From positions 24,904 to 88,903 of the forward strand of contig JBFFEY010000008.1 of NCBI GenBank assembly GCA_041558415.1: 64,000 bases of DNA, read 5' to 3'. The position numbers and the translations under genes are program-made. Shown here one piece after another: positions 26,301 through 35,001 of this stretch (positions are counted from its first letter, which is position 1; every line of letters begins with the position of its first letter). The stretch comes from SG8-39 sp041558415 (GTDB lineage: Bacteria; Pseudomonadota; Gammaproteobacteria; Burkholderiales; SG8-39). The notes beneath the pieces were generated by a model. It saw only the letters and a program-made list of their open reading frames with translations. It searched no databases and was not told the origin of the DNA.

Positions 26301-28852
26301 GCCGCCGGCCGGGAGTGGTCGCAACCCTGCGCCTGGCGGCGCGCATGCTGGCGCGCGATTGGCGCGCGGGCGAACTGCGCGTGCTGGCCGCGGCGCTGGT
26401 GGTGGCGGTGGCAAGCGTGACCAGCGTTGCCTTTTTCGCCGATCGTGTCAGCCAGGCGCTGGTGCGCGACGCGCACCAGCTGCTCGGCGCCGACCTCGTC
26501 ATGGTGTCGGATCATGCCTGGAATCCCGCGATGCGCGAGGCGATCGTGGCGCGTGGGCTGCGCGACGCGGAAGCATGGAGTTTCATCAGCATGGTGCGCA
26601 CGCTCGAGGCGCCGGCGGCGAAGGACGAAGGACCGCGCAGCCAGCTCGCGGGCGTCAAGGCGGTGAGTCCGGCGTATCCGCTGCGCGGCCGGCTGCGCGT
26701 CGCGCCCGCGCTCGGTGCGACGGACGCGCCGGCGGCCGAAGGCCCGGCGCGCGGCACGGTGTGGATCGAGGAGCGCCTCGTCTCCGCGCTCGGTGCGCCG
26801 GTCGGCAGCCGCCTGCGCCTGGGACGCAGCACATTCACCGTCGGCGCGGTGCTGACGCTCGAGCCCGAGCGCAGCGCGAATTTCTTCAACATCGCGCCGC
26901 GGTTGATGATGCATCTGGACGACGTCGCCGCCACCGGCCTGGTGCAGCCCGGCAGCCGCGTGCGCTACTACCTCTCCGCTGCGGGCGCGCGCCCGGCGCT
27001 CGCCGCGTTCGAAGCCTGGGCGGCAAAGCGCCTCGGGCGCGGCCAGCGCATCGACACGCTGGAGAATGGCCGTCCGAACGTGCGCGCCTCGATCGACCGT
27101 GCGCAGCGCTTTCTCGGGCTGACCGCGCTGCTCGCCGCGGTGCTCGCCGGCGTCGCCGTGGCGCTCGGCACGCGGCGCTTCGTCGAGCGCCACCTCGACG
27201 GCGTTGCGGTAATGCGCTGTCTCGGCGCGCCGCAGGGACGGCTGCTCGGGCTGTTCGCCGTCGAGTTCTCGGTCCTCGGGCTTGCGGCCTGCGCGCTGGG
27301 CAGCGCGCTCGGCTTTGCCGCGCAGGGCGTGATCGCCGGCACGCTCGCCGACCTGCTGCGTGCCGAGCTGCCGGCGCCGACGCTCGTGCCGGCATTGCGC
27401 GGTTTTCTCGTCGGACTGGTGCTGCTGCTCGGTTTCGCGCTGCCGCCGCTGGTGCAGTTAAAGAACGTGTCGGCGCTGCGCGTCATGCGGCGCGAAGCCG
27501 GCGCGCCCAGGGCAAGCGCGGCGGCGACCTACGCCATCGGCCTCGGCCTGCTGGCACTGCTGCTTGTCTGGCAGGCGGGCGACGTGCGGCTCGGCCTGAC
27601 CATCGTCGGCGGCTTCGCCGGGGCGGTGGTGCTGTACGCACTCGTCGCCTGGGTCGCGCTCGGGCTGCTCTCGAGTGGCGCGGTCGCGCGGCGGCTCGGC
27701 GCAGGCAGCCCGGCGTTGCGGTACGGCCTTGCCAACTTGCGGCGCCACGCGCGCGCCAACGCGGTCCAGGTGGCGAGCCTGGCGCTTGGCCTCACCGCCG
27801 TGCTGCTGCTTTCCTTCACGCGCAACGACCTGGTCGATGCTTGGCGGCGCGCGGCGCCGCCCGACGCGCCGAACCGCTTCGTGCTCGGCATTCAGCGCGA
27901 TCAGCTCGAGGCGGTGCAGGCGTTTTTTGCCGAGCAGGGCATCAGGGTGCCGGATCTCTATCCGATGGTGCGCGGGCGCCTCACCGCTGTGAACGGCACA
28001 GCGGTGAACAGCGAAGCCTACGAGGGCGAGCGCGCCAAGCGCATGGTCGAGCGTGCCTTCAACCTGTCGTACGCCGAGACGCTGCCGTCGCACAACCGCA
28101 TCGCCGCGGGCCGCTGGTGGGCACCGGGCGGCGGCGTGCCGCAGGAGGTTTCGGTGGAGGAGGGCATCGCCAATACGCTCGGCTGGAAGCTGGGCGACAG
28201 GCTGACCTTCGCGGTGGGTAGCGATTCGTTCAGCGCGCGCATTACCTCGCTACGCCGCCTGCGCTGGGATTCGATGAAGGTGAACTTCTTCGTCATGGCG
28301 CCGCCGCAGCTGCTTGCCGACTACGCCGCCAGCTTCATCACCGCCTTCCGCATCCCGCAGGGGCGCGAGCCGGTGATGAATACGCTCGCCGAGCGCTTTC
28401 CCAACCTGACGGTGGTCGACGTCGGCGCCGCAGTGCGCCAGGCGCAGGCGGTGATCGACCAGCTGATCACCGCGGTGCAGTTCGTTTTCCTCTTCGCCCT
28501 TGGCGCCGGCGTGCTGGTGCTGTACTCGGCGCTGGTCGCCACCGAGGACGAGCGCCGGCGCGAGGCCGCGCTGATGCGGGTGGTCGGGGCCTCGCGGCGC
28601 CACGTCACGGGCAGCCAGCGCGTCGAGTTCCTCGCCATGGGCATGCTGGCCGGCGTGCTCGCCACCGCCGGTGCGGCCGTGATCGGCCAGCTGCTCGCGC
28701 GCCGCGTGTTCGAGCTCGACCTGCCGCCCAGTGGCATGCTGCTCGTCGTCGGGCCGCTCGCGGGCCTCGCGTTGCTCTCGCTCAACGCCTGGCTGTCGTC
28801 GCGCAAGGTGCTGCGCGCCTCGCCCGCGCTCACGCTGCGCGAGGAGACGTAG
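26297..28852 (+). CDS. ybbP: ABC transporter permease, YbbP type (double FtsX domain)
   Basis: The 851-residue protein has an N-terminal TM helix, a large periplasmic domain and an FtsX four-helix core (LTALLAAVLAGVAVALGTRR; VMRCLGAPQGRLLGLFAVEF). A second set follows, ending in VVGASRRHVTGSQRVEFLAM and a closing TM, as in YbbP. It starts with GTG overlapping ybbA. The complex probably extracts or moves a hydrophobic ligand to the periplasm; the substrate is not established. Confidence 0.9.
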   Translation: MSRRPGVVATLRLAARMLARDWRAGELRVLAAALVVAVASVTSVAFFADRVSQALVRDAHQLLGADLVMVSDHAWNPAMREAIVARGLRDAEAWSFISMVRTLEAPAAKDEGPRSQLAGVKAVSPAYPLRGRLRVAPALGATDAPAAEGPARGTVWIEERLVSALGAPVGSRLRLGRSTFTVGAVLTLEPERSANFFNIAPRLMMHLDDVAATGLVQPGSRVRYYLSAAGARPALAAFEAWAAKRLGRGQRIDTLENGRPNVRASIDRAQRFLGLTALLAAVLAGVAVALGTRRFVERHLDGVAVMRCLGAPQGRLLGLFAVEFSVLGLAACALGSALGFAAQGVIAGTLADLLRAELPAPTLVPALRGFLVGLVLLLGFALPPLVQLKNVSALRVMRREAGAPRASAAATYAIGLGLLALLLVWQAGDVRLGLTIVGGFAGAVVLYALVAWVALGLLSSGAVARRLGAGSPALRYGLANLRRHARANAVQVASLALGLTAVLLLSFTRNDLVDAWRRAAPPDAPNRFVLGIQRDQLEAVQAFFAEQGIRVPDLYPMVRGRLTAVNGTAVNSEAYEGERAKRMVERAFNLSYAETLPSHNRIAAGRWWAPGGGVPQEVSVEEGIANTLGWKLGDRLTFAVGSDSFSARITSLRRLRWDSMKVNFFVMAPPQLLADYAASFITAFRIPQGREPVMNTLAERFPNLTVVDVGAAVRQAQAVIDQLITAVQFVFLFALGAGVLVLYSALVATEDERRREAALMRVVGASRRHVTGSQRVEFLAMGMLAGVLATAGAAVIGQLLARRVFELDLPPSGMLLVVGPLAGLALLSLNAWLSSRKVLRASPALTLREET

Positions 28853-28860
28853 AATGCGGC

Positions 28861-30072
28861 ATGGCTGAGCTGGCACTGGTCGCCGCCGTCGTCGCCGTCG
28901 TCGCGATCGCCTTCGCGCTGTGGCGCCTGCAGCGCGGCGCGCAGACGGGCGAGGCGCTCGAGAAGTCGCTCGAGGAAAAGCACCGCGCCATGCTCGCCGA
29001 CCTGCACGCCGGCCTCGCCGGCCAGACCGACCGCCTGAACGCGAGCCTCGCCACGTCCACCGACCGTCTGCGCGGCGCCGTCGGGGACGAACTGCGCCAG
29101 ACGCGCGAAACGCTGCACGCGCTGCAGCTTGCACTCGGCGCCAATCTGAGCGAGACCGCGGAGAAGCTGAACGCCAAGATCGACGCGCGGCTAGACGCGA
29201 TTTCGAATCGCGTCAACGAGCGGCTCGACGAGGGCTTCAAAAAGACCAATGAGACCTTCGTCAACGTCATGCAGCGCCTGGCGACGATCGACGAGGCGCA
29301 GAAGAAGATCGAGACGCTCACCGGCAGCGTGGTGAGCCTGCAGGAGCTGCTCGGCAACAAGCAGTCGCGCGGCGCCTTCGGCGAGGTGCAGCTCGAGGCG
29401 CTGGTACGGAACGTGCTGCCATCCGCCGCGTTCGAGCTGCAATACACGCTGTCGAACGGGGCGCGCGTCGACTGCGTGCTGCGCCTGCCCGAGCCGACCG
29501 GGCTGGTGTGCGTCGACTCCAAGTTTCCGCTCACCAACTACCACCGCATGTTCGAGCCGGACGTGAACGAGGTCGACCGCTCGCTCGCGCAACGCCAGTT
29601 TCGTGCCGACGTGCGCAAGCACATCGACGACATCGCGACGAAATACATCCTGCCGAACGAAACTTCGGACGGCGCGGTAATGTTCGTGCCGGCGGAAGCG
29701 GTGTTCGCCGAGATCCACGCCTATCATGCCGAGGTGGTCGACTACGCCAACCAGAAGCGCGTGTGGATCGTCTCGCCGACCACGCTCATGGCGGTGCTCA
29801 ACACCGCGCGCGCGGTGCTCAAGGACGTCGAGACGCGCAAGCAGATCCACGTCATCAAGGAGGCGCTGGCGCGCCTGGCGGTGGAGTTCGGCCGCTTCGA
29901 CGAGCGCCTGCGGGATTTGGCGCGGCACGTGCGCCAGGCGCACGAGGACGTCGAGAAGATCCAGATCACCGGCGGCAAGATCAGCCAGCAGTTCCAGAGG
30001 ATCGAGTCGGCCGACCTCGACGAGCCCGCGGCCGACAACGTCGTCAGGCTGCCGGAAGAGCGAAAATCCTGA
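28861..30072 (+). CDS. rmuC: RmuC-family DNA recombination protein
   Basis: The 403-residue protein has an N-terminal TM helix (MAELALVAAVVAVVAIAFAL) and a long coiled coil. The RmuC nuclease-like domain contains LLGNKQSRGAFGEVQLEALV, VDCVLRLPEP, VCVDSKFPL, YVLPNETS-like KYILPNETSDGAVMF and VWIVSPTTLMAVLNT. It limits DNA inversions at short inverted repeats in E. coli; the mechanism is unclear. TAGAAT at 28851-28856 is a likely -10. Confidence 0.93.
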   Translation: MAELALVAAVVAVVAIAFALWRLQRGAQTGEALEKSLEEKHRAMLADLHAGLAGQTDRLNASLATSTDRLRGAVGDELRQTRETLHALQLALGANLSETAEKLNAKIDARLDAISNRVNERLDEGFKKTNETFVNVMQRLATIDEAQKKIETLTGSVVSLQELLGNKQSRGAFGEVQLEALVRNVLPSAAFELQYTLSNGARVDCVLRLPEPTGLVCVDSKFPLTNYHRMFEPDVNEVDRSLAQRQFRADVRKHIDDIATKYILPNETSDGAVMFVPAEAVFAEIHAYHAEVVDYANQKRVWIVSPTTLMAVLNTARAVLKDVETRKQIHVIKEALARLAVEFGRFDERLRDLARHVRQAHEDVEKIQITGGKISQQFQRIESADLDEPAADNVVRLPEERKS

Positions 30073-30104
30073 TCCCTCGAGTGCGGGACCGGCAGCAATG
30101 AAAA

Positions 30105-30122
30105 CGCCGCCCGCAGGCGGCG
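30105..30122 (-). terminator. rho-independent terminator for the small secreted-protein gene
   Basis: CGCCGCC (30105-30111) and GGCGGCG (30116-30122) form a 7-bp GC stem with a 4-base loop. On the minus strand it is followed by TTTT, so it ends transcription of the gene at 30144-30386. On the plus strand it may also help end rmuC. Confidence 0.65.
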
Positions 30123-30143
30123 TGTTCGGGATTGCCGGAAGGG

Positions 30144-30386
30144 CTACTTGCCCGAGATGCCGAGGATGTCCATCGCTCTGCCGAGCGTCTCGACCGACTC
30201 CTTGTGCTTGCCCGCCTTGTGCAGCGCCTCGCCTTCGGCGCGCAGCTTCTTCACTTCGGTCATCTGCGCCGCGGAGAGCTTCGCCTTGGGCAGCGCGGCG
30301 TCGATGGCCTTCATGTCTTTCGGGCAATGCGCGGCAAATGCGCTCGTGGCGGTGAACGCCAGCGCGACGAACAGGGCTTTCTTCAT
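30144..30386 (-). CDS. small secreted protein of unknown function
   Basis: The 80-residue protein has a signal peptide (MKKALFVALAFTATSAFAA) and a short helical mature part with one Cys: HCPKDMKAIDAALPKAKLSA then VKKLRAEGEALHKAGKHKES. The helix-turn-helix pattern recalls a single TPR-like hairpin. I do not recognise a named family. AGGAGGA precedes the ATG and a terminator follows. Confidence 0.65.
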   Translation of the reverse strand: MKKALFVALAFTATSAFAAHCPKDMKAIDAALPKAKLSAAQMTEVKKLRAEGEALHKAGKHKESVETLGRAMDILGISGK

Positions 30387-30462
30387 AGATCCTCCTCGAT
30401 CGGTTGGGAACCACGAGCGTTCGTGGTCAGCCTGCCAACACCGATCGCGGCGGGATATTCCA

Positions 30463-30523
30463 GGGGTCAGACCCCTTTTTCTTCCGTTGAAGAATCAAAG
30501 GCCTTCGAAAGGGGTCTGACCCC
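30463..30523. repeat. REPIN-like inverted-repeat element inside the 3' end of cysG
   Basis: GGGGTCAGACCCC (30463-30475) and its exact inverted copy GGGGTCTGACCCC (30511-30523) flank a 35-base core that has its own hairpin (TTCTTC-cgtt-GAAGAA, 30479-30494). Each 13-mer is itself a near-palindrome. This is the form of REP doublets mobilised by Y1/RAYT transposases. On the minus strand the element encodes the last residues and stop codon of cysG. Confidence 0.7.
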
Positions 30524-31948
30524 GACGGGGGTCTCAACCCGCTCGTACCAGGCGAGCTTGCTGCGCAGCCGCACGACCTCGCCGACGATGACCAGTGCCG
30601 GCGGCTTCACGTTCTCCTGCTTGGCGAGCTCGGGCAGCGTCGTGAGCGTGCCTTCCACGACGCGCTGCAGATCGAGCGTGGCTTTCTCGACCAGTGCGGC
30701 GGGCGTGTCGCGCGGCAGCCCGTGCGCGACGAGCTGCTCGCACAGCTGCGCCAGACCCCGCACGCCCATGTAGATGACGACGGTCTGGCGCGGGCGCGCC
30801 AGCACGTCCCAGTTCAGGTCGAGGGTGCCATCCTTGAGATGCCCGGTGACGAGCACGCAGGAATGCGCGTATTCACGATGCGTGAGCGGAATGCCGGCGT
30901 AGGCGGCGGCGCCGCAGGCGGCGGTGATGCCGGGTACCACCTCGAAGGGCACACCGGCCTGCGACAGGGTCTCGATCTCCTCGCCGCCGCGGCCGAAGAC
31001 GTAGGGGTCGCCGCCCTTGAGGCGCACGACGCGCTTGCCTTCGCGCGCCAGGCGCACCATGAGCGTGTTGATGTCCTCTTGCGGCAGCGAATGGTTGTCG
31101 GCTTGCTTGCCGACGTAGACGCGTTCGGCGTCGCGCCGCGCGAGATCGAGGATGCCCTTGGCGACGAGGTGGTCGTAGAGCACGATGTCGGCGCGCTGCA
31201 TGACCTGCAGCGCGCGCAGCGTGAGCAGCCCCGGGTCACCCGGGCCGCCGCCGACCAGATACACCATGCCAGGGGGTGTGTCGTTGCCGCCGCCTTCGAG
31301 CATGCGCTCGAGCGCCTCGACCGCCTGCGGCTCGCGACCGGCGAGCATCATCTCGGCGACCGGCCCGTCCATCACGTCTTCCCAGAAACGGCGGCGCGCG
31401 TCCGGGTCGGGATGGCGCGCCTTGGACGCCGCGCGAAAGCGCGCCGCGAGGGCCGCCAGCCGGCCGTAGGCAAAGGGCAGCAGCGATTCGATCAGGCTGC
31501 GCAGCTTGCGCGCCAGCACCGGCGATGCGCCGGCGGTCGAGATCGCGATCTGCATCGGCGGCCGGTCGATGACCGAGGGCATGATGAACGACGACAGCGC
31601 CGCGTTGTCGGCGACATTCACGGGGATGCGCAGCGAGCGGGCGGCGGCCGAGACGGCTTCGTTTACCGCCGGGTCGTCAGTCGCGGCGATGGTGATCTCG
31701 GCGCCGACCAGGTCGCCCGGCTGGAAGCGCTTGGCCTCGTGACGCAGCGCACCGACAAGCGTCAATTCGGCAAGCCGCGCGCACAGCTCGGGTGCGACCA
31801 CCGTGACCTGAGCGCCGGAGCGCATCAGGGTTTCGGCCTTGAGCGCCGCGACGGGTCCGCCGCCGACGACGATGGCGCGCTTGCCGCGCAGGTCGAGAAA
31901 GGCGGCAAAGTAGCTGCGGTCGGCCGCAGGTGCGATGCGCTCGGTCAC
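30467..31948 (-). CDS. cysG: siroheme synthase / uroporphyrinogen-III C-methyltransferase
   Basis: The 493-residue trifunctional enzyme has an N-terminal dehydrogenase/ferrochelatase part (FLDLRGKRAIVVGGGPVAAL, NAALSSFIMPSVIDRPPMQI) and a C-terminal methyltransferase (VYLVGGGPGDPGLLTLRALQ, RLKGGDPYVFGRGGEE, GITAACGAAAYAGIPLTHR). It makes precorrin-2 and siroheme. No nirE is present, so this is the only visible source of the heme d1 precursor. GTG at 31948 was chosen because GGAGG lies 8 bases upstream; a TTG 24 bases earlier lacks one. The final 19 or so residues (GVRPLSKAFDSSTEEKGV) are encoded by the REPIN-like repeat. Confidence 0.93.
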   Translation of the reverse strand: MTERIAPAADRSYFAAFLDLRGKRAIVVGGGPVAALKAETLMRSGAQVTVVAPELCARLAELTLVGALRHEAKRFQPGDLVGAEITIAATDDPAVNEAVSAAARSLRIPVNVADNAALSSFIMPSVIDRPPMQIAISTAGASPVLARKLRSLIESLLPFAYGRLAALAARFRAASKARHPDPDARRRFWEDVMDGPVAEMMLAGREPQAVEALERMLEGGGNDTPPGMVYLVGGGPGDPGLLTLRALQVMQRADIVLYDHLVAKGILDLARRDAERVYVGKQADNHSLPQEDINTLMVRLAREGKRVVRLKGGDPYVFGRGGEEIETLSQAGVPFEVVPGITAACGAAAYAGIPLTHREYAHSCVLVTGHLKDGTLDLNWDVLARPRQTVVIYMGVRGLAQLCEQLVAHGLPRDTPAALVEKATLDLQRVVEGTLTTLPELAKQENVKPPALVIVGEVVRLRSKLAWYERVETPVGVRPLSKAFDSSTEEKGV

Positions 31949-32001
31949 GCGAAATTCCTCCACATGGATCAAGACCCTACGGATCGCCGGGGTTATCGAC
32001 T

Positions 32002-32015
32002 TTGATCTATGTTAA
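32002..32015. promoter_or_regulatory. FNR/DNR-type box between cysG and nirC
   Basis: TTGAT-ctat-GTTAA matches TTGAT-N4-(A/G)TCAA at 9 of 10 half-site positions, allowing A or G. Its centre is about 41 bases above a start point that would leave cysG a leader of about 20 bases with its GGAGG, and TAGGGT (31974-31979, minus) fits as -10. For nirC the same geometry puts the start point next to ATG 32051. Confidence 0.65.
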
Positions 32016-32050
32016 GTGCGATTCCGCGTCGCTGCGGCATCTTGACGCAC

Positions 32051-32371
32051 ATGTTCCGCACCCGCCTTCTCGCCGCGGTGAGCCTCGGCCTGGCACTCGG
32101 CGCGCAGGCCGCCGAGCCGCAGGGCGCACGCCGCGCGGAACTGATCGAGCTGGTGCGGCAGGACTGCGGGTCCTGCCACGGCCTGACACTCAAGGGCGGC
32201 CTCGGCCCGCCGCTCCTGCCCGAGGCGCTCGCCGAGCGCGACGTGACGCTGCTGGAATCGGTGATCCTGAACGGGCGGCCGGGAACCGCGATGCCGCCCT
32301 GGCGGCCGTTCCTCACAGAGGACGAGGCGCGCTGGATCGCCGGGCAACTGAAGAAAGGCTGGCCGGAATGA
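32051..32371 (+). CDS. nirC: periplasmic c-type cytochrome, NirC-like
   Basis: The 106-residue protein has a signal peptide (MFRTRLLAAVSLGLALGAQA) and one heme site CGSCH, with the distal Met in PGTAMPPWRPFLTEDEARWI. NirC feeds electrons to, or helps mature, cytochrome cd1. Its stop overlaps the start of nirF (ATGA), and it heads the nirC-F-DL-G-H operon. An upstream ATG at 32009 lies inside the DNR box and is rejected. Confidence 0.85.
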   Translation: MFRTRLLAAVSLGLALGAQAAEPQGARRAELIELVRQDCGSCHGLTLKGGLGPPLLPEALAERDVTLLESVILNGRPGTAMPPWRPFLTEDEARWIAGQLKKGWPE

Positions 32372-33540
32372 GAACCTGTGGGTGGATCGTCTGCATGCTG
32401 ATGCTTGCCGGCTGTGCGAACCCCGAGATGCTGCGCGGCACGGGGGACATGGGCGTGATCATCGAGCGTGCTGCGGGGCGCGTGATGCTCATCGAGACCA
32501 GCGAACGCTCGGTGCTCGGCCGCGTCGAAGGACTCGGCGACCTGTCGCACGCCTCGGTGGTCTACTCGCGCGACGGGCGCTACGCCTACGTCTTCGGCCG
32601 CGACGGCGGCTTGTCGAAGGTGGACCTGCTCGCCGCGCGTCTCGACAAGCGCATCGTGCAGTCGGGCAACGCGATCGGCGGCGCCATCTCGCAGGACGGC
32701 ACGCTGATCGTGGCGGCGAATTACACGCCGGGTGGCATCCGGATCTTCGACGCAGGCACCCTCGAGCCGCTCTCGGAGGTGGCCACCACCTACGGCGACG
32801 GCACGCAGCGCGCCAAGGTGGTCGGCATCGCCGACGCGCCGGGCAACCGCTTCGTCTTCAGCCTGTTCGAGGCGGGCGAGATCTGGGTGGTCGACGCGTC
32901 CGCGCCGCGCACGCCCAAGGTCACCAAGCTGTTCGGCATCGGCAAGCAACCCTACGACGGCTTCATCACGCCGAACGGGCGGCACTACATCGCCGGCCTG
33001 TACGGCGAGGACGGCCTCGCGCTGGTCGACCTGTGGCACCTCGAGCGCGGCGCGCGCAAGATCCTCGCCGGCTACGGGCGCGGCGAAGCGCCGCTGCCGG
33101 TCTACAAGATGCCGCACCTGCGCGGCTGGGCGGTCGCGGGGCGCCTCGCATTCCTGCCGGCGATCGGGCGCCACGAGGTGCTGGTGGTCGATACCGAGAC
33201 CTGGCGCGAGGCGGGGCGCGTCAAGGTGCATGGCCAGCCGGTGTTCGCCGTGGCGCAGCCCGGCGGACGACGGGTGTGGGTCAACTTCGCCTTCCCGAAG
33301 AACGGCGTGGTGCAGGTGATCGACGTGCCGACGCTGTCGGTGGTGAAGGAACTGCAGCCGGGACGCGCCGTGCTGCATCTCGAGTTCACGCCGCGCGGCG
33401 AGCAGGTGTGGATTTCCTCGCGCGACGACAACGTCGTCGTAGTCTATGACACGGCGAGCTATGCCGAGCGGGCGCGCCTGTCCGCTGAGCGGCCGAGCGG
33501 CATCTTCCTCACCGCACGTGCGCTGATGACGGGCTTTTGA
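32368..33540 (+). CDS. nirF: heme d1 biosynthesis protein NirF (lipoprotein)
   Basis: The 390-residue protein begins MRTCGWIVCMLMLAGCANPE, with a lipobox LAGC that predicts an outer-leaflet-anchored periplasmic lipoprotein. The rest is an eight-bladed beta-propeller like the d1 domain of NirS and NirN, with repeats such as VVYSRDGRYAYVFGRDGGLS and GFITPNGRHYIAGLYGEDGL. It is required for a late step of heme d1 formation. It is translationally coupled to nirC and to nirDL. Confidence 0.92.
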   Translation: MRTCGWIVCMLMLAGCANPEMLRGTGDMGVIIERAAGRVMLIETSERSVLGRVEGLGDLSHASVVYSRDGRYAYVFGRDGGLSKVDLLAARLDKRIVQSGNAIGGAISQDGTLIVAANYTPGGIRIFDAGTLEPLSEVATTYGDGTQRAKVVGIADAPGNRFVFSLFEAGEIWVVDASAPRTPKVTKLFGIGKQPYDGFITPNGRHYIAGLYGEDGLALVDLWHLERGARKILAGYGRGEAPLPVYKMPHLRGWAVAGRLAFLPAIGRHEVLVVDTETWREAGRVKVHGQPVFAVAQPGGRRVWVNFAFPKNGVVQVIDVPTLSVVKELQPGRAVLHLEFTPRGEQVWISSRDDNVVVVYDTASYAERARLSAERPSGIFLTARALMTGF

Positions 33541-33554
33541 ACGATCCTGCGCCC

Positions 33555-34565
33555 ATGGACCTCACTGACACCGTCGACTTCGAGCTGCTCAACCGCTGGC
33601 AGCGCGACTTTCCGCTCGAGCCGCGGCCGTTCGCGCGCATCGCCGCGCAGTTCGCGCTCGACGAGGCGGCTGTACTGGCGCGCTACCAGGCGCTCGCGGA
33701 GGACGGTGCGCTGTCGCGCATCGGGGCGGTGTTCCGGCCGAATACAGTCGGTGCCAGCACGCTCGCCGCAATGCGCGTGCCGCCCGCCGCATTGTCAGGC
33801 GTGGCGGCGCAGGTCAGCGCGCAGCCCGAGGTGAACCACAACTACGAGCGCGAACATGCGCTCAACCTGTGGTTCGTTGCCACCGCCGCCGACGCCACGG
33901 CCCTCGAAGGCGCGCTGCGACGCATCGAGCAGGCGAGCGGGTTCGCGGTGCTGCGCCTACCGCTGGTCGAGGAGTATCACATCGACCTCGGCTTCGACCT
34001 GCATAGCGGTGCGGTGCCGCGCCTGCCGTTCGAGGCGCCGCGCACGCCGCGCAGGCTCTCGGCCGGGGAGCGCGCGCTGGTCGATGCCCTCGGCGAAGGC
34101 ATTCCGCTGGTGGCGGCACCCTATGCAGCGCTCGGCGCCGCGGCCGGGCTCGACGAGGCAGGCGTAATCGCCCTGCTGCACGACTGGCTCGCGCTCGGCG
34201 TGATGCGCCGCTTCGGCGTGGTGCTGCGCCACCGCCCGCTCGGCTACGCGGCCAACGCCATGGTGGTCTGGGACGTACCGGATGGCGAGGTGCGCGCCGC
34301 GGGACTGCGCGCCGCAGCCCTGCCGCAGGTCACGCTGTGCTACCGCCGCCCGCGGCGGCGGCCGGCATGGCCGTTCAACCTGTACTGCATGCTGCACGGG
34401 CGCGCGCGTGACGAGGTCGAGGCGGCGATCGAGCACGTTGCGCGCGAGGCAGGCCTGTCGGGCCATCCGCGCCAGGTGCTGTTCAGCCGGCAATGCTTCA
34501 TGCAGCGCGGCGCGCGCTACGCGCGCGCTGCCGCCGAGGTTGCGCAGGAGGCCGCGCATGGATGA
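33555..34565 (+). CDS. nirDL: siroheme decarboxylase NirDL fusion
   Basis: The protein has two Lrp/AsnC-like halves. Residues 1-150 are NirD-like (NRWQRDFPLEPRPFARIA, PEVNHNYEREHALNLWFV) and 165-325 are NirL-like (GERALVDALGEGIPLVAAPY, VTLCYRRPRRRPAWPFNLYC). With NirG and NirH it decarboxylates siroheme to 12,18-didecarboxysiroheme. ATG at 33555 is given; a TTG at 33537 that overlaps the nirF stop would add six residues. The fused form is known in some denitrifiers. Confidence 0.9.
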   Translation: MDLTDTVDFELLNRWQRDFPLEPRPFARIAAQFALDEAAVLARYQALAEDGALSRIGAVFRPNTVGASTLAAMRVPPAALSGVAAQVSAQPEVNHNYEREHALNLWFVATAADATALEGALRRIEQASGFAVLRLPLVEEYHIDLGFDLHSGAVPRLPFEAPRTPRRLSAGERALVDALGEGIPLVAAPYAALGAAAGLDEAGVIALLHDWLALGVMRRFGVVLRHRPLGYAANAMVVWDVPDGEVRAAGLRAAALPQVTLCYRRPRRRPAWPFNLYCMLHGRARDEVEAAIEHVAREAGLSGHPRQVLFSRQCFMQRGARYARAAAEVAQEAAHG

Positions 34566-35001
34566 GCTCGACCGCGCGATCGTCAACCGTCTGCAGGGCG
34601 GCTTCCCGCTCTGCGCGCAGCCTTTCGCCGTGGCGGCGGCCGAGCTGGGCAGCGACGAGGGGACGCTGGTTCGGCGCATCCGCGCGCTGCTCGAGGACGG
34701 TACGCTGACGCGCTTCGGGCCGTTGTTCGACGCCGAGCGACTCGGGGGCGCGTTCACGCTGTGCGCGCTGCGCGTGCCGGCGGCGGACTTCGCGCGCGTC
34801 GCGGCGCAGGTCAACGCGCATCCCGAGGTGGCGCACAACTACGCGCGCGAGCACGCCTTCAACATGTGGTTCGTGCTCGCGACCGCCGCGCGCGCGGACA
34901 TCGCGCGCGTGATCGCGGCGATCGAAGCCGAGACCGGCCTCAGGGTTTACGATTTTCCGCGCGAAGCGGAGTACTTCATCGAGCTGAGGCTGGCGGCATG
35001 A
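34558..35001 (+). CDS. nirG: siroheme decarboxylase subunit NirG
   Basis: The 147-residue protein is an Lrp/AsnC-like helix-turn-helix plus ferredoxin-like domain: MDELDRAIVNRLQGGFPLCA and HPEVAHNYAREHAFNMWFVL. The HNYxREHxxNxWFV element pairs it with the NirD half of the upstream fusion. It overlaps nirDL by 8 bases and nirH by 4, so the order of translation is tightly coupled. Confidence 0.88.
   Translation: MDELDRAIVNRLQGGFPLCAQPFAVAAAELGSDEGTLVRRIRALLEDGTLTRFGPLFDAERLGGAFTLCALRVPAADFARVAAQVNAHPEVAHNYAREHAFNMWFVLATAARADIARVIAAIEAETGLRVYDFPREAEYFIELRLAA

Noticed and set aside
32009..32050. ATG at 32009 as the nirC start
   Set aside because: It lies inside the FNR/DNR box and puts 14 charged residues before a normal signal peptide.
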